A DNA stretch of 64,000 nt, from assembly GCF_019703515.2 (NCBI RefSeq), contig NC_059356.1, positions 20,737,197 through 20,801,196 on the forward strand, read 5' to 3'. Numbering within the stretch: position 1 is the first letter of the stretch; every line of letters begins with the position of its first letter. The stretch is from Myxocyprinus asiaticus (taxonomy: Eukaryota; Chordata; Actinopteri; Cypriniformes; Catostomidae). The notes under the pieces were generated by a model. It searched no databases, was not told where the DNA came from, and saw only the letters and a list, made by a program, of their open reading frames with translations. Both the position numbers and the translations under genes were made by a program. Positions 11,550 through 23,856 of the stretch are shown one piece after another.

Positions 11550-12214
11550 ATGTCTCTCTCTGCATCAGGCAAGTGGTCAGTGGATGATGCTACCACCCCT
11601 TCCCCCAACGAGGAGCATGTATGCGCCACTGACAAGGAGATGCTTCGCTTCCTTTCAAGGGCAGTCGAAGAGCTCGATATTGAGTGGTCTCCTCCAGGGG
11701 AACCTACACAATCTCTCCTTGATGAATGGTTCCTGCAGTCTGGACGTCGTAAAGCGACTACATCTCATAGATCTGCCCTGTTCTTCCCTGAGGTTCATAA
11801 TGAACTGTAAAAATCCTGGCGCTCGCCCTATTCAGCTCACCCATGCAGCGATTACATCCTCTCTAATGTGAATCGTGGGGAAGAAACGGTTATGCCCAAC
11901 TACCCCCTGTGGAGGAGGCAGTAGCAGCACATCTCTGCCTAGCAAGTAGCAGGGTGTGGAAATCATGCCTCATTCATCCTTCCAAGCGCTGTCGACTGAC
12001 GTCCACACTGGCTGGAAGAGCATACTCAGCAGCGGGCCAAGCTGGTTCAGCACTCCACGCAATGGCGGTGCTCCGGGTCTTTCAAGCCAAGCTCCTCAAG
12101 CAAATGGATGACCAAGGCTATGATCCAGAGACATTCAAAGAGCTCCGCACCGCTACGGATTTAGTGCAGCATGCCATGAAAGTTACTGCACAGGCCAGTC
12201 AATGGGCAACCTGA
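11550..12214 (+). pseudogene. DIRS copy 1 gag-like fragments
   Basis: One open piece (11550-11810) carries FLSRAVEELDIEWSPPGEP, LLDEWFLQSGRR and FFPEVHNEL, mirroring DMLSRAAASVRLEWNPP, LDDWFLGSRRR and FFLEVHEEL in copy 2. A second piece (11909-12214, same frame class) carries AGRAYSAAGQAGSALHAMA and FKELRTATDLVQHAMKVTAQ, again parallel to copy 2. Stops between them show that it is dead. The role is presumed structural (gag), inferred from position only. Confidence 0.75.
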
Positions 12215-12481
12215 TAGTTCTGGATCGTCACATCTGGCCGACCCTCACGGAAATGCATGGCAAGGAAAAAGCCATTCTGTTGGATGTTCCAGTGTCTCCA
12301 TCTGGCCTCTTCGGCGGCTGTGTGGATAAGTTTGCCAAGCTTTATGTCACAACTCGCAGGCTATGATACTCTTTATGCCGAAACGGAGTAGTATATCACT
12401 GCCGGTTCGCTCCCGCTCTGTTTCGAGCCAGTGCCCAGCCAAAAGCCCCATGCCTGCTGTCTCAATGCCCCCACCTGCTGC

Positions 12482-13410
12482 CACCAAGCAGATAGATCTG
12501 AAAGATGCGTACTTTCATGTCCAAATTTTACAACATCAAAGGATGTTTTTGAGATTTGTGTTCGAGGGAACGGCATTTCAATTCAAAGTCCTGCCCTTCG
12601 GGCTGTCTCTTGCTCATCGCACATTCACAAAGTGCATCGATGCGGTTCTTGCCCCTCTGAAACTGAGCGGCGTGCGCATTTTTAACTACCTCGATGATTT
12701 GGCTGTTACTGGCCCAAACAGAGGCTCTGTTATGCCAGCACAGAGACTTACTGTTTCAGCATCTCTGGGCCTCAGTATCAACTGGGCGAAGAGCACGCTC
12801 TCCCCCAGCCAAAAAAAATCTCCTTTTTGGGAGCCCACCACGACTCTGTGTGTGGGCACATGCACCTCATGAGCAAGCATGTTCAGGCCATTCTGCAGTG
12901 TCTATCTCAGTTCAAACTGGGAAGAACACTTCCACTGAAGCTGTTTCAAAATGCATTGGGGTTTATGGCGGCAACATCCGCCATCATTTTATTTGGTCTT
13001 TTACACATGAGACCTCTTCAGTGCTGGCTCAAACGCCATGTGCCATGACATGCTTGGCACCATGGGCACATGTGCATCAGTATATCTTGCCGCCGTATAG
13101 CTGCTCTAGCACATTGGACAGCTCCTGCCTTTTACCAGCAAGGTGTCACACTGGGGCAGATTTTCAGGAGGAAAGTGGTGACTATGGATGCTTCCAACCC
13201 AGGTTAGGAGGCGATGTACGATGGATGCCCGGCTTTCGGCACTTAGACTGGTGCGAAGAGGGCGTGGCACATAAACCGCCTAGAGCTATCAGCTGTATTC
13301 CTAGCTCTGAAGGCTTTTCAGTCAGAAATAGCGAACTGTCATGTTCTGGTTCACTCAGACAATATGACAGTTGTGGGATATATAAACCACTAAGGTGGAA
13401 CCACCATTGA
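12482..13410 (+). pseudogene. DIRS copy 1 reverse transcriptase and RNase H
   Basis: The RT has IDLKDAYFHVQIL at about 12490-12530, KVLPFGLSLAHRTF, and the catalytic YLDD at 12687-12698. The frame then shifts (GSPPRLCVWAHAPHE, then FGLLHMRPLQCWLK). RNase H begins with VVTMDASNPG near 13175 and continues with NRLELSAVFLALKAFQ and VHSDNMTVVGYINH. The HMRPLQ.WL motif between RT and RNase H is typical of this lineage. Several frameshifts and stops break it. Confidence 0.85.
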
Positions 13411-13599
13411 TTAGACTGACGCGTCACCTCCTCCTGTGGAGTGAGCATCATCTCCTTTCCCTGAAAGCGACATGTCCCAGGCCATCTGAAATACGGTGCA
13501 GACTTGTTGTCGTCCCAAGGGGTGATACCGGGTGAGTGGAGACTCAAACTGTCCTGAGGATTTGGGAAATATTTGGCAAAGCGAAACCAATCTATTTGC

Positions 13600-14093
13600 C
13601 TCAGTGGAGAACACCCACTGTCCCTTCTGGAACTCGAAGTCCCAAGCCCTGTTGGGACACAAATGCACAAATGCCCACAAATGGCCGGCGAAATGCAGAT
13701 ATGCGTTTCCCCCGGTGTGCCTAATTCACTCTGTCATATGCAAAGTCCGAGAGGACAAGGAAATGATTCTATTGGTTGCGCCAAAATGACCCAATCAGCC
13801 ATGGTCCTCCTTCGAGCCTTTGGACTCTGTTGATTTACGCATGCTCTCCATTAAGATTGCACTACTGCTGGCTCTGGCCTCAGTAAAAAAGTTCTGTGAC
13901 TTACATGCTCTATCAATTGACAATCGATGTCTGGATTTTGGCCCGGTCTTTCAAAAGCCACTGTCAATCCCAGAAAAGGCTATGTGCCTAAGGTTCTAAC
14001 CACGCCCTTCAGAGCGCAGGTGGTTCACCTTCAAGCCTTCTTCCCTCCTCCATTTAATTTGGATGAGGAACAATCTTTGCATTTGTTATGTCT
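13600..14093 (+). pseudogene. DIRS copy 1 tyrosine-recombinase remnant
   Basis: After a degraded linker the sequence reads IALLLALASVK near 13853, then GYVPKVLTTPFRAQVVHLQAF and SLHLLCLVP before stopping at about 14093. ALLLALASVKR..DL and GYVPKVLSTPFR are hallmark words upstream of the recombinase catalytic box in fish DIRS elements (recollection). The C-terminal part with the catalytic Arg-His-Arg-Tyr set is not recognisable, so this copy is truncated. Confidence 0.65.
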
Positions 14094-14094
14094 C

Positions 14095-14131
14095 GTTCCC
14101 TTCTCAGGGAACCGAGGTTACGTACGTAACC
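14095..14131. repeat. double palindrome at the DIRS 3' side
   Basis: GTTCCCT (14095-14101) pairs with AGGGAAC (14106-14112) over a 4-nt loop. Directly after it, ggttacgtacgtaacc at 14116-14131 is a perfect 16-bp palindrome. It sits where the recombinase frame breaks off, so it may belong to the terminal or complementary repeats used in DIRS circularisation; that role is inferred. Confidence 0.7.
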
Positions 14132-14240
14132 GAGGCATTTTAATATCTGGATGAATGGAGTGCACAAGTAGTCTTTAGTAAAAGCCTCAGTGCAGGAAAG
14201 CTATTGGTTCCCTCTTCAGCTATTGGTTCCCCTGTTTTTC

Positions 14241-15099
14241 AACAGCTCCAGCTTTCAGATTATCACATCAGATGATTATCATTGAATATGTGAATACAGA
14301 TACAGTACAATAGCCTTATCATAATGCATGTATATCAGTCTGTGTGTGTACAGTTTTTTCAGAACCAGGGATTTGTTAGGTTGCAAAGTTTTTTTGGTGC
14401 TCTTGAAATTAAGCAGTTAATTAATTTCCCCATTGAAGTGCTAATTTCCCCTGATATTTGAGAAACAATAGCGACATGCACAGATGAAGGGGTATATCAT
14501 CATGTGACTGCACTGTGGTATTTTCCATGAAGGTCTCATTCAACACTCTGTGTTTTCAGATAGTAAACACAAAATGACATGCACAGGGATATAAAGAGGA
14601 TCTGGTGGAGAGCAGTCCTCCTGAAATCTTTTTCTGTTACACTAATGGATATGGAAGTTGGAAGCTGCCACTGGCCTTAATGTGCATAAAGTAGTATTAA
14701 AATGTCAAGACTGCCCTTGTGGTTCTTCCTTCTTTTCAAAAATCACTCAGCATTCACCTCAAATCTGTTCTGTAAACAAGTGCTTTAAAAGTAGCATAGA
14801 AAATCAACCACTCTTTGAAAAACTCTGACCTTGGTTTTAGTGTAATTAGAGAGGATTTGTAAGGCAATGATGGAGGGTTAGGGATTTGAAATTACAACTA
14901 ACTGTAATTATGAAACTTAATTCATCCCATACTGTTTGTGGTATCATCATGAATGATACCTTAAATCATATGGCTTGTTGAGGACAGCAGTGATATGTTT
15001 TAAGATTTTTGCCTGGTGGGCAAACAAATCCCATAGATTTGCATAGAATGAGGGCCCCAAGCCATATATAGGAACCAGAATATCATAGAAACTTTTTGA
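14241..15099. other. intron, nothing recognised
   Basis: No repeat family, open frame or RNA gene is recognised in this stretch. Confidence 0.4.
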
Positions 15100-15340
15100 T
15101 CTGAGCTAGTAAGCAACCACACAAAACATCTTAACAACCACCTACTGAGGCATCCTAGCAACCACCCAAAACACCAATCATGCAACAAATACTCAGAACA
15201 CCTTAGCAACCACCTAGCAATGCCCTATCAACCAACAAAAAGAAAAGAAAAGAGATTAAATCACTCAGAACAGCTTAGCAGCTGCAGAGCAATGCCCTAT
15301 CAACCACCCAGAACACCCTGACTCATGGAAGCTAGGGGTG
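15100..15340. repeat. degenerate minisatellite (agcaaccacc... units)
   Basis: Units such as cctagcaaccacccaaaaca and ccttagcaaccacctagcaa recur every 20-40 nt. A related short stretch lies at 56870-56970. It is noncoding. Confidence 0.65.
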
Positions 15341-16364
15341 TGTCCTGTAGAAGAATACAACTAAACTCAGTAAAAAGACCAGTATGAACAATGATGATGT
15401 GAATATGAAGTGAGAGTTTAGACCTACTGAAGACAAATTTCCCCACATATCCATAGGCAAAAGACAGAATCAGAAAATAAGTTGAGGATCTAATTTCAAA
15501 CTAATTTAGATTACTGAAACAGCCATAATTATAGACATATGCAAATTAATTGACATCTACTCTTACAAGTACAGAGTCAAGTTGGTCAGCTGAAACTCCT
15601 TTTAGATACACTGGAGTCCAGTCCCTCTGACTCAAGCACGTGATTTTTCAAAACTCCAAAAATTCCTGCAATGACATCATTAGACAGAACACAACTTAGG
15701 CTATTTTTCTTTCAAGGTTGAGTCAAGCCTCACTGGGATACAGGCTGCACAGGCCTTATTCAGCTGGAACAAAAATGACAATAAAACAATGCGTCCAAAT
15801 GCAACAGAGCAAAGTTAGGCAGAAATGGGATGGACTTCATATGATTATGATGGACTTCACCGTAAATGAACTACCATAAGATTCCAGCCGGACCGTGATG
15901 CCCCTCACTGACCTCTGCCTGCATCATCTTGGTAATAGTGTGGACTACACTCTCTCTTAAAAAGGAATACATAGACAATAAATGAATTGCCAACTAAAGC
16001 CTTCATCATCCAAATAATAAAGGACACTGTATCTATATGCACTTCCACAGTCAATTCGGGACAGACTTCCAAGAATTTGTAATTAATCTTGTAGTTGATA
16101 CAAAATCTTTTAGTTTAAACATTGGCCACCAACATTTACTCAGTTTACTCATTTAAACCATGACTTGTATAACATATAGATAACTAATATTGGCTTTACA
16201 GTACATTCATGCTTTTTAGCCAGAGGAGAACTGGCTCAGACCCTCAGTCCCCCCTCAGAGGTCAAATACACAAATGACATGCAATATTCATAATTATAAC
16301 ATAACCTGAATAATACACATGGTTAAGAAGACGATGATTAGTGGATGTATTCAAATTATCAATA
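15341..16364. other. intron, nothing recognised
   Basis: Ordinary AT-rich intron sequence. No repeat or coding signal can be supported. Confidence 0.4.
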
Positions 16365-16372
16365 GGCCGAAG

Positions 16373-16997
16373 TAGGGTTAGGCGATATAACAATCTCGAT
16401 ATTTATCGCAATAGAAAAATCCATGATACTGATGATAATCTTTTGAGTATTTTTCTATATTTAGCCTATGTTCTACATCTAGACGATCAGGTCCAGATCC
16501 TGGGTTGATTCCATCTGGACCACAAGACTTCATGTCACCAGCTCTGATCTTTCTGCACTGTATTCTTGAATATTTTTCTCTAGCACCAAACATGCTTCAT
16601 TTATGCCCTGCCCTGTCTTGCTCTGCACACACTGCCTCTTTTCCACGCATGTGAGTAGACATGAGGTTCCGCATATGTTAACATGGTTCCAGAGCGATTT
16701 AAGACCATAACGCTTTTTCCTTCCAAATTTTGCTTTATTAATCACCATGTTGCGAGCCTTTAATAATATTGTGGTATAAGATTCCTCAGACCCCACTGCT
16801 TTGGATGTCTCTGGGCCCTTAATGCAGTTTTGTAGAGACTATTTTGACTGTTTAGAATTTAAAAAAATAATAATTCTTCTTCTGCCAACTTGGAAATTAA
16901 AAAGAATGTGCAATGGGCAAATGTGAATGTATATCATGATAAATATCAATATCGAACAATATGAAAAAGAATATTGTGATAATACCACCCAGCCCTA
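16373..16997. mobile_element. hAT-type MITE with 8-bp target duplication
   Basis: The left end tagggttaggcgatataaca and the right end (reverse complement tagggctgggtggtatta) are imperfect inverted repeats; clusters of gatatttatcg and atatcaatatcg lie just inside. The flanks are ggccgaag (16365-16372) and ggctgaag (16998-17005), an 8-bp duplication with one change, as expected for hAT transposition. Short open frames inside have no transposase motif. Confidence 0.8.
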
Positions 16998-17005
16998 GGC
17001 TGAAG

Positions 17006-19640
17006 ACACAGGAGTAATCCCGCCCATTCAATTCCATTTAGAAGTGATCATCTTGTTTGTTTATTTGTTCTGAAGGTTATTCAGCTGACAAAATGTTGCT
17101 TCATTTTAACGCAATGGTTTCGAGTTCAAAATCAATTAACTGAGAGCACACCCTGTAATTCATTGATTCATATTCTATTAAAGAGACATTTTTCTCTCTC
17201 ATTGGAAGGCACAAAAAACTGATGACAGTTGCAGAAGAGTCCCTTACAATTGCTTAAGGATGATCATCCATCCAATCATAAAATAATTATTGTCTTAGAG
17301 CTTTTGTCAGATGTGACATGGATTCTATTTGGAGAAGTCTCCCTTCAGGCTCAGTGCTGTCTCACCTTCATTATCCCTCACACCTGGGTTTAGAAATGTA
17401 TGTCTAGTTTAAAAGTCCACCTCAGAGCATGTGATCAAGCTTGATTAATGGATGACACTCAAGAGAGTCTGTTGTTACAGACATGATTTCAATCAGCCTT
17501 GTCTTCAGTCTAAAGGGTCGTCTCGAGGGTTTGCCATGTCAAAACTGGCACGTGTGGAGATTTTTCCCTTTAATAGTGTTTGAATTTATTGGGCCATACT
17601 GTCTAGTAAACATGTGAATGGGGTTCCTCTGATACAGACCATTTATCTGAATGTGTCCTGTCTGTCATTTTCCCTGGCAAAGGGAGCATTTTAGCTTTTA
17701 CAGCTGCTTGATTTATTTGAAAGGAAATAGGTTTCAACTAACCAGCTCAGTCATTATTTGCCGTTACTAATGGCCTCATTTAGAAGCAACCATGTGTTCG
17801 GTTCTGTTTCATTTCTCTCAGCTGAAATAATAATCCACCATTTTAAAACAGAGCTGGCACTTCTGCGAGGATGCGTCCATTGTGTGATGTTTCAGTGTGG
17901 TTAAATGACTGTTTATATTTGGTGATATTTTTTTTCTCGGTTTCTGTGGTTTTTATTCTGAGAATCAAAATGCAGCGTTGCTTTCTGACTACAACAGGGC
18001 AACTAGATATTGAATTCATAGTGGACACAGAATCTGAACATAGATATCTCATGGGTACACTGAAAATCGAGGATGGCAGATTCCCCTATGTTATGAACAC
18101 CATTCCCCCTGGACACTGTTTTCCCCATTTGTTAACATTTTATTTTTATTTTCAATAAATGCATCTCCGAGGCTTGACGCCACACCCACTGTGTCTATCT
18201 CTTGTTTACCCTGCCACAATATGCTGTTTCACGCATAAATGCATCAGCAGTATGCTAAAATTACAGGAATATAGCACCTTTTCCTTCTTTCTGTCTTTCT
18301 TTCTTTCTTTCATTCTTTCTCTCTTTTTCAACTTGCAAGGCACATTGTTTGGTGCAACAGATCACCTGTAAGCCTGAAAGACCAGCTTTTTTCAAACGTG
18401 ATCCCTCATGGCGGGCGGAATATAATAACATTTATACATTGTTTTGAATGAGTGACTACAGTTGCTGCAGGGAAAAATTTATGCCACGCTTAGTCAGTGC
18501 TATGTGATAAACACTTCCACCTACGGCTATTATTTGCAAGTCCGATTCCCACGTGGCTCTCGTCCTTCGAATGAGCCACAGCTTTTGATAGAACACTTTT
18601 TGGTGAAACTCAAGGCATATGGACACTACTGAAACCTCAGCTATATATACAGCTGGACCATCAGGGGAGGGAATGGGAAAGAAATCAAGCATGCAGAATA
18701 TTCAGAGTACAGTGTCATTAAGATTTAATGAACACCTACATACATTTTTATCATGCCCTTCCTACTGGCAGATTACATTAAAAAAAAGCTGCTTTCCTGA
18801 GCCGTAAGCTGACCCAAGAGACTAAATATGATTAAAGCAGTGCCTCTTTCCCCACGTTATCTGCTTTTATTTTTTTATACTTACTGTTATTATCGCCTTT
18901 ATCCCCAGCAGAATGTTCTCCCTTCTACCCCCCACCCCACCTCCAATGCCTGATTTCCTTGTGGAGTTTCAAATTAGCTCAGCCGCTCCAACAGGGGTTT
19001 CAGCCCTGACACTCAGCACCTTGTTTAATTGGCTTTATCTTAAACAAATAGGTCTCCCGGGAGATCGTGTTAAGTTTGTAATATCGTAGATTTGATAACT
19101 TGTCACCTGTAATTTGCGGAGAGATTGATAGGAGGCGACAGCGAGCGATTAGAGGCGCTCTGATGGACCGTCTGCTGGTGAGACACACTGTTTCTCCTTA
19201 TTAACGTGTGAGAGACGCACCAGGGTTTGATGCTCGCAACAACTCTTGACGGAGATATAATAAGATGCTGTCAGGTTTCGAGATAGTAGATGTTTAAAGC
19301 TTTAGCGGTGCTCTTAAACCTTTAAAGATGATAACACACTTGATAATGGGAGGCAAATCACAACAGCCTAATCTGTCAAGCACTGGCCCCTCTTTGTTGT
19401 TCTTCACAAGATTTGCAGAATGTCATTGCTTTTTTTGATAGTTTGCTTAAAGTAATGGAGGACGATGAATCAAAAGTAGAGGAGATTGAATTAGAAATTC
19501 CCCGGTGGACCCAGCCTTGATTTCCTCTTCGATTGCGGTATCACCTGGACTTAATGTCCAACCAAAAGGGAATAAGCAGAATTAGAGAGAGGACAAAATT
19601 ATCAGCATCCTAAATATAGCCATTTTTTGCTGAAAAAGTT
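17006..19640. other. intron; possible conserved noncoding island near 18.9-19.35 kb
   Basis: 18283-18327 is a (TTTC)n microsatellite. 18900-19350 is free of repeats, has balanced composition and holds words such as ttaattggc, gataagatg-like and ctgtcagg that resemble homeodomain, GATA and TALE sites. No coding product is supported. Enhancer function is only a guess. Confidence 0.3.
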
Positions 19641-20690
19641 ATACATAAGCAAGATCAACTGGTAACACAAGACACACAAGATGAACTGGCACTGGACAGC
19701 ACACACAAGGAGACTAAAATAGGGAGAGAAATCAACAGGTTAACAAGACAGGGCAGGTGTGATAAACTAATAATGGGCAAACAAGGAGGCGAGGTATGAC
19801 TTAAGACAGAGAGACACGCGGCGATACAGAAACAAAACAAAGCCATGCTCTCACAAGACATCAAAACACTCGAATGGTATGAGTGCACATCACCAAGACA
19901 ATAAGGCAATATACACCCTTGCCAACCAACAAACAAGACGAGAGAATGCGTAGCAACGGCAAACAAAGCAATGCCACGCATTCTCACACTAAACAAAACC
20001 TGAGTGTACATCGCGAGGCAAACGCCACGCGATGAACGCAACAGGCGACAAAAACAAGACAGGACACCTGTGCGAGAGTTCGGCCACACACAAACCCGAA
20101 ATCTCAGACCGAAGTGACTGATTCAGTGCAATGTGAAGGCAGCTCGTGACCCGGGCGCACAGCACAAAGCGAGCACAACACGCATCTGTGGTCGCAAGAG
20201 ACAGACACAGAACATGGAGCATGAATGTCCGGACCCAGACACAGACCAGACAGGGAAGTCAGGATCCAGACACCATGGTCCAGACATGAAACACAAGACA
20301 GCTCACGACCCGGGTGCGCGACGCAACACGAGGCACACCCGTGTTCGTGAGAGACAGACATAAACTATTGACGCGATTGCATGCTGCCAAGATGACATAA
20401 GCATGATGCACCCACGTCAATAACAAACAGACATGGAGCATGAGTGTCTGGATCCCAACACAGACCGAAACCGAACCAAACAGGAAGTCAGGATCCAGAC
20501 ACCATGCTCCAGACATGAAACAAGACAGACCGAAAAGCGCATGGCAGGGAATACAAACGAAACCGTGCACTCACACAAAGACAGCCAAGGAAGGACAAGA
20601 CAGACATGGGACGATGATGCCACGGTCCTGTCAGACAAAAACCCAGACTGACAGAGTGACAGGACCATGACACAACCTTGAAGATGAAGG
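19641..20690. repeat. CA/GA-rich unclassified repeat with internal duplications
   Basis: The + strand is strongly purine and A+C biased. gtcaggatccagacaccatg occurs at about 20259 and again at about 20487, and acatggagcatga at 20213 and 20432, a period near 220. gctcgtgacccgggcgc and gctcacgacccgggtgc repeat about 149 nt apart. Minus-strand open frames are cysteine-rich artefacts of this composition. A similar-looking A+C-biased stretch is at 56170-56575. The class is unknown. Confidence 0.6.
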
Positions 20691-20694
20691 GTGT

Positions 20695-20812
20695 ATTTTC
20701 TGTGTGCCAGTAGCTTCATCAAATGGAATTGCTGGTTTCCCAAACACAAGACAGAGTAAGTATTTGGGAAACCAGCAATTCCATTTGTTTATGCTTGTGG
20801 CGCATAGAAATA
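20695..20812. repeat. strong hairpin: 25-bp perfect stem with longer imperfect arms
   Basis: Bases 20720-20744 (caaatggaattgctggtttc and five more) are the exact reverse complement of 20763-20787, with an 18-nt loop. The arms extend imperfectly to about 20695 and 20812, giving a stem of about 50 bp. A single related copy of one arm is at 21970-22020 (gtgtttgggaatccggaaat), so the hairpin probably arose by inverted duplication of a repeat unit. Confidence 0.8.
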
Positions 20813-20840
20813 CATTGGTCGTTCAAATATGGAAGTCAGA

Positions 20841-20990
20841 TTCACACCACTGGTTGAGCTAATGTTGCTGTGTCAGGTTGGTTGGGATGATCATACAAAG
20901 AGCGCAATATTTGGGGGGGAATCAACTTATTAATGGCTTACCTATAGTCCTTGCATATTAAGCTGGTATATTTAACTAGATTTATTTCAA
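20841..20990 (+). repeat. interspersed repeat, family C, copy 2
   Basis: gttggttgggatgatcatac, then aaagagcgcaatatttgg and ttaatggcttacctatagtc parallel the copies at 7715 and 33867. Confidence 0.6.
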
Positions 20991-22146
20991 ATTTTCACAT
21001 TTTTGACCCAATCATGTAGTCGTAATATTAACCAGTAGGTTGACAGTCAGTTTCTATATCATTACTTTACAACCCCAGGAGTAAAGCCTAAAGTACATTT
21101 TATCAGCAAGTTGTAGTCATAGACATGCATTGCTCAAATTTTATTGTGTTTTTAAATGAAACTCTGAATTCAACAGCAGATATGCACAGCAGAGAATCCA
21201 CAGCCACATGCTCGTGACCCAAGACAAAAGGGTGTGTCGCTAGAATACAGAAAAATAATCAAATCCTAATTCAATGACACAGCATTTTCTTGCAAAGAGC
21301 AGCAAGAGTAAACATGATTAAATCAACAGTTGCAGAGCCATTGCCAAAGACCGCCTGCAAATATGTGTGATTAGATACTGAACAATTGTGTGCATGCCAG
21401 CCTTCCAAATATCAGGTGTATTTTGGGGAAATAAGCAAAGCAGATATTGCTTCTAAATGTGAGACATTCCAACAGCTTCAGCTGGCACACCTGTCCTTGC
21501 ATATCAGCATGACAGTTGTGTACTAGTGTCTCTACCAGAAAACTTGGAGTGAATATGAATTTAGCCTGTTGTTCATGGATGTTCTTTTGTGTAAGCCGTG
21601 TTTGATGGATCAGTGCCAAATTCTCGCTCGAACCGTAAACGGGGAGAAGAGCCTGTCCCCGGTCAGCAGGATGGGAATTCTGGTGGAAGATGGGAATCTT
21701 AGGGAATTTAATGATTCTAGTTTCTGATTCTGATTCATCTTGATGGTCCTGAACAGTTCCATTTACAAATTTTTTAGTAACTAATTTTGATGAAGAAATA
21801 TTTGGAAAAAAAATTCTTAGTGAATTTACAGCCCTCAGCCAGCGGTCTGTTGCCAAATGATGATTTTAGATTTCAACAGAAGAGATATAACAAATCAGAA
21901 TTTTTTCATACAGTTCTAGGAAATGTGTGTTTACAAAGATGTTGTAATGTAACAATGGAAGACTGGGGAAGTGTTTGGGAATCCGGAAATTCCATTTGGT
22001 GATGCTAGTGGTGTAAAAATTAGACATTTCAACTTCAAGGTTAAGATGACTGATTAAAAAGCATTTTTAGAGCTCTGAGTCAGACTTAATGGAAATTATT
22101 AGTATGTATTAAAACAATGATACTGGTTTTAAATAAGAATCGTTTT

Positions 22147-22180
<34 letters not shown>

Positions 22181-23856
22181 GTTTTTTTTTTAGTTTCCAA
22201 CCCTAATTTAGGGTGTATGCAAACATTACCACATTAAATCAATTAATTACATTTTGTCAAAGGATACAGTATTTAAAACTGAAGCATCATGATTAGATAA
22301 GAGAATGAATTAAATTAATAAATAAATGAATGAATGACATAACTAGCTTACTACTATGAATCTGACACACACATTAATTTCCACTAGTATTCAGAGTACC
22401 ACAGCTTTATGGCCATTAAGTTAGTCAAGTCACTCAAACTCATTTGTCAGTCATGTTTGCTAAGTATCGCTGCCGGTGTCATGGTAGTACAGTGGTAAAC
22501 TCTGTTTACAGGAAAGTCTGCATGTTTTGCTTCCCCCTCTGCATCAAACACAGCATGTAAATAAGTTTCAAAAATAAGTTTATTCATGGTGGGCCGATGC
22601 ACCTAAGATGCCTTCTTTATAAAACTGCAGCGTGGCACGATTGTGATGTAAAAATAAACCGCCATCTCTTTTTGCGTGAATCATACTGCGAGCAGGGGTC
22701 TCTCACAGCTTTCATTGTAGCGCTGCAGAGCCTCAAAGTGTCACTGCAGTCATTTTTGTATATCCATAGTGTATATTCTATTTCACGGATTGCAAACAGA
22801 TGGAAGAGGCATTGAAGTGAAGTGTTTGCATATGTAAAGAGCATCATTCCAACATCAGAATGGAACGGGGTGGAATATATACAGATATGCCTCCCCTCCA
22901 CATATGAGTGTTTGTGTTGTTGCGTTAAAGTCAGGCGGCATTCAGATGGCTTATTTTGTGTCTAAGAGAGACGCCTGGAAGCAATGATAAACTTTTGATT
23001 CTGTGGAAAAGTCAGTAATGCTGGTTCCCAGTAATAGCATTTTTAGTGCCTTCTAGCCTCTTTATAATAGCATTTGCAAAAAGTCAGCCTTTGCCATACA
23101 GAGGAGACAATATCTGATTGTTGGTGCTCATATTATTTGTTTTATTATTATTATTATTATAATACCAAGAAAGCCACACACAGAAGTGTGGTGGACATTT
23201 AAAGGCCCCTTGAAATTGTTTGACTAACTTGAGTTTGCTGTCCTGTGTTGATTTATTTCCTGTTGGAACAAGAATTTGTGGCAAGATGTATCAATGTCCC
23301 TTGTTTTGGAATAGCCAATAGGCTTTATTTACATCATTGCATCATGAACCCTTTGGCCACTTTCTAGTCAAATTAAGATGGTAAAAAGCCACTGTCACAG
23401 TAGAATTTAAGCATGCAAAATTATTTCAGATCGAAGGAAATTGAACTTTCTGTCTGTCTATCTGTATTACCTCTGAAGTAAAATGCTGAAAGCCATTTTG
23501 CAATGCTGTCTGAACAGTGGATGTTAATGCAGTGACTATAAAGAAGCACTTATCAAAATACTATTGGCATGTGCTATTGGATTGCAAACCAAGGCCAAAG
23601 GAATCATAAAAATCTATGCATAGGGTATCTAAAGACGGTATCTCTTGGACCAGAATGAGGGTGTTTACTCACACTCTCAAAAGACTTGGAGGGTGTTTTG
23701 GTGGATAAGGACAATGCTGCTATGGCCTTCATGCCAAGAATGATGTATTTTTAATTTTAAGAATGAGGAAAACACATTCCTCTTTGGAATGAAGGCAATT
23801 GAGAAAATTAAAAACAGATTTGGAGTTATTTAGAGGAACTTTTACTTGGATATTCA
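20991..23856. other. intron with microsatellites
   Basis: 22147-22179 is a (TTG)n run, and 23143-23160 is a short (TTA)n run. 21940-22020 resembles the arm of the hairpin at 20.7 kb. No coding sequence or other recognisable element is seen; open frames here are short and without domains. Confidence 0.5.

Larger units (their letters stand above)
11190..14240 (+). mobile_element. DIRS-type tyrosine-recombinase retrotransposon, decayed copy 1
   Basis: In order it contains a TATA-like leader (gctatatag near 11273), gag-like fragments, reverse transcriptase/RNase H and a tyrosine-recombinase remnant, all on the + strand but split by frameshifts and stops. DIRS elements integrate with a tyrosine recombinase in place of a DDE integrase and lack ordinary LTRs. 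The composition is GC-richer than the flanks. The outer limits are approximate, because I could not define the terminal repeats. The gag and RT words match the second copy at 60.5-64 kb. Confidence 0.85.

Noticed and set aside
19655..20749. Cys-rich minus-strand proteins
   Set aside because: Several overlapping frames share the biased composition and the tandem duplications; none has a domain.
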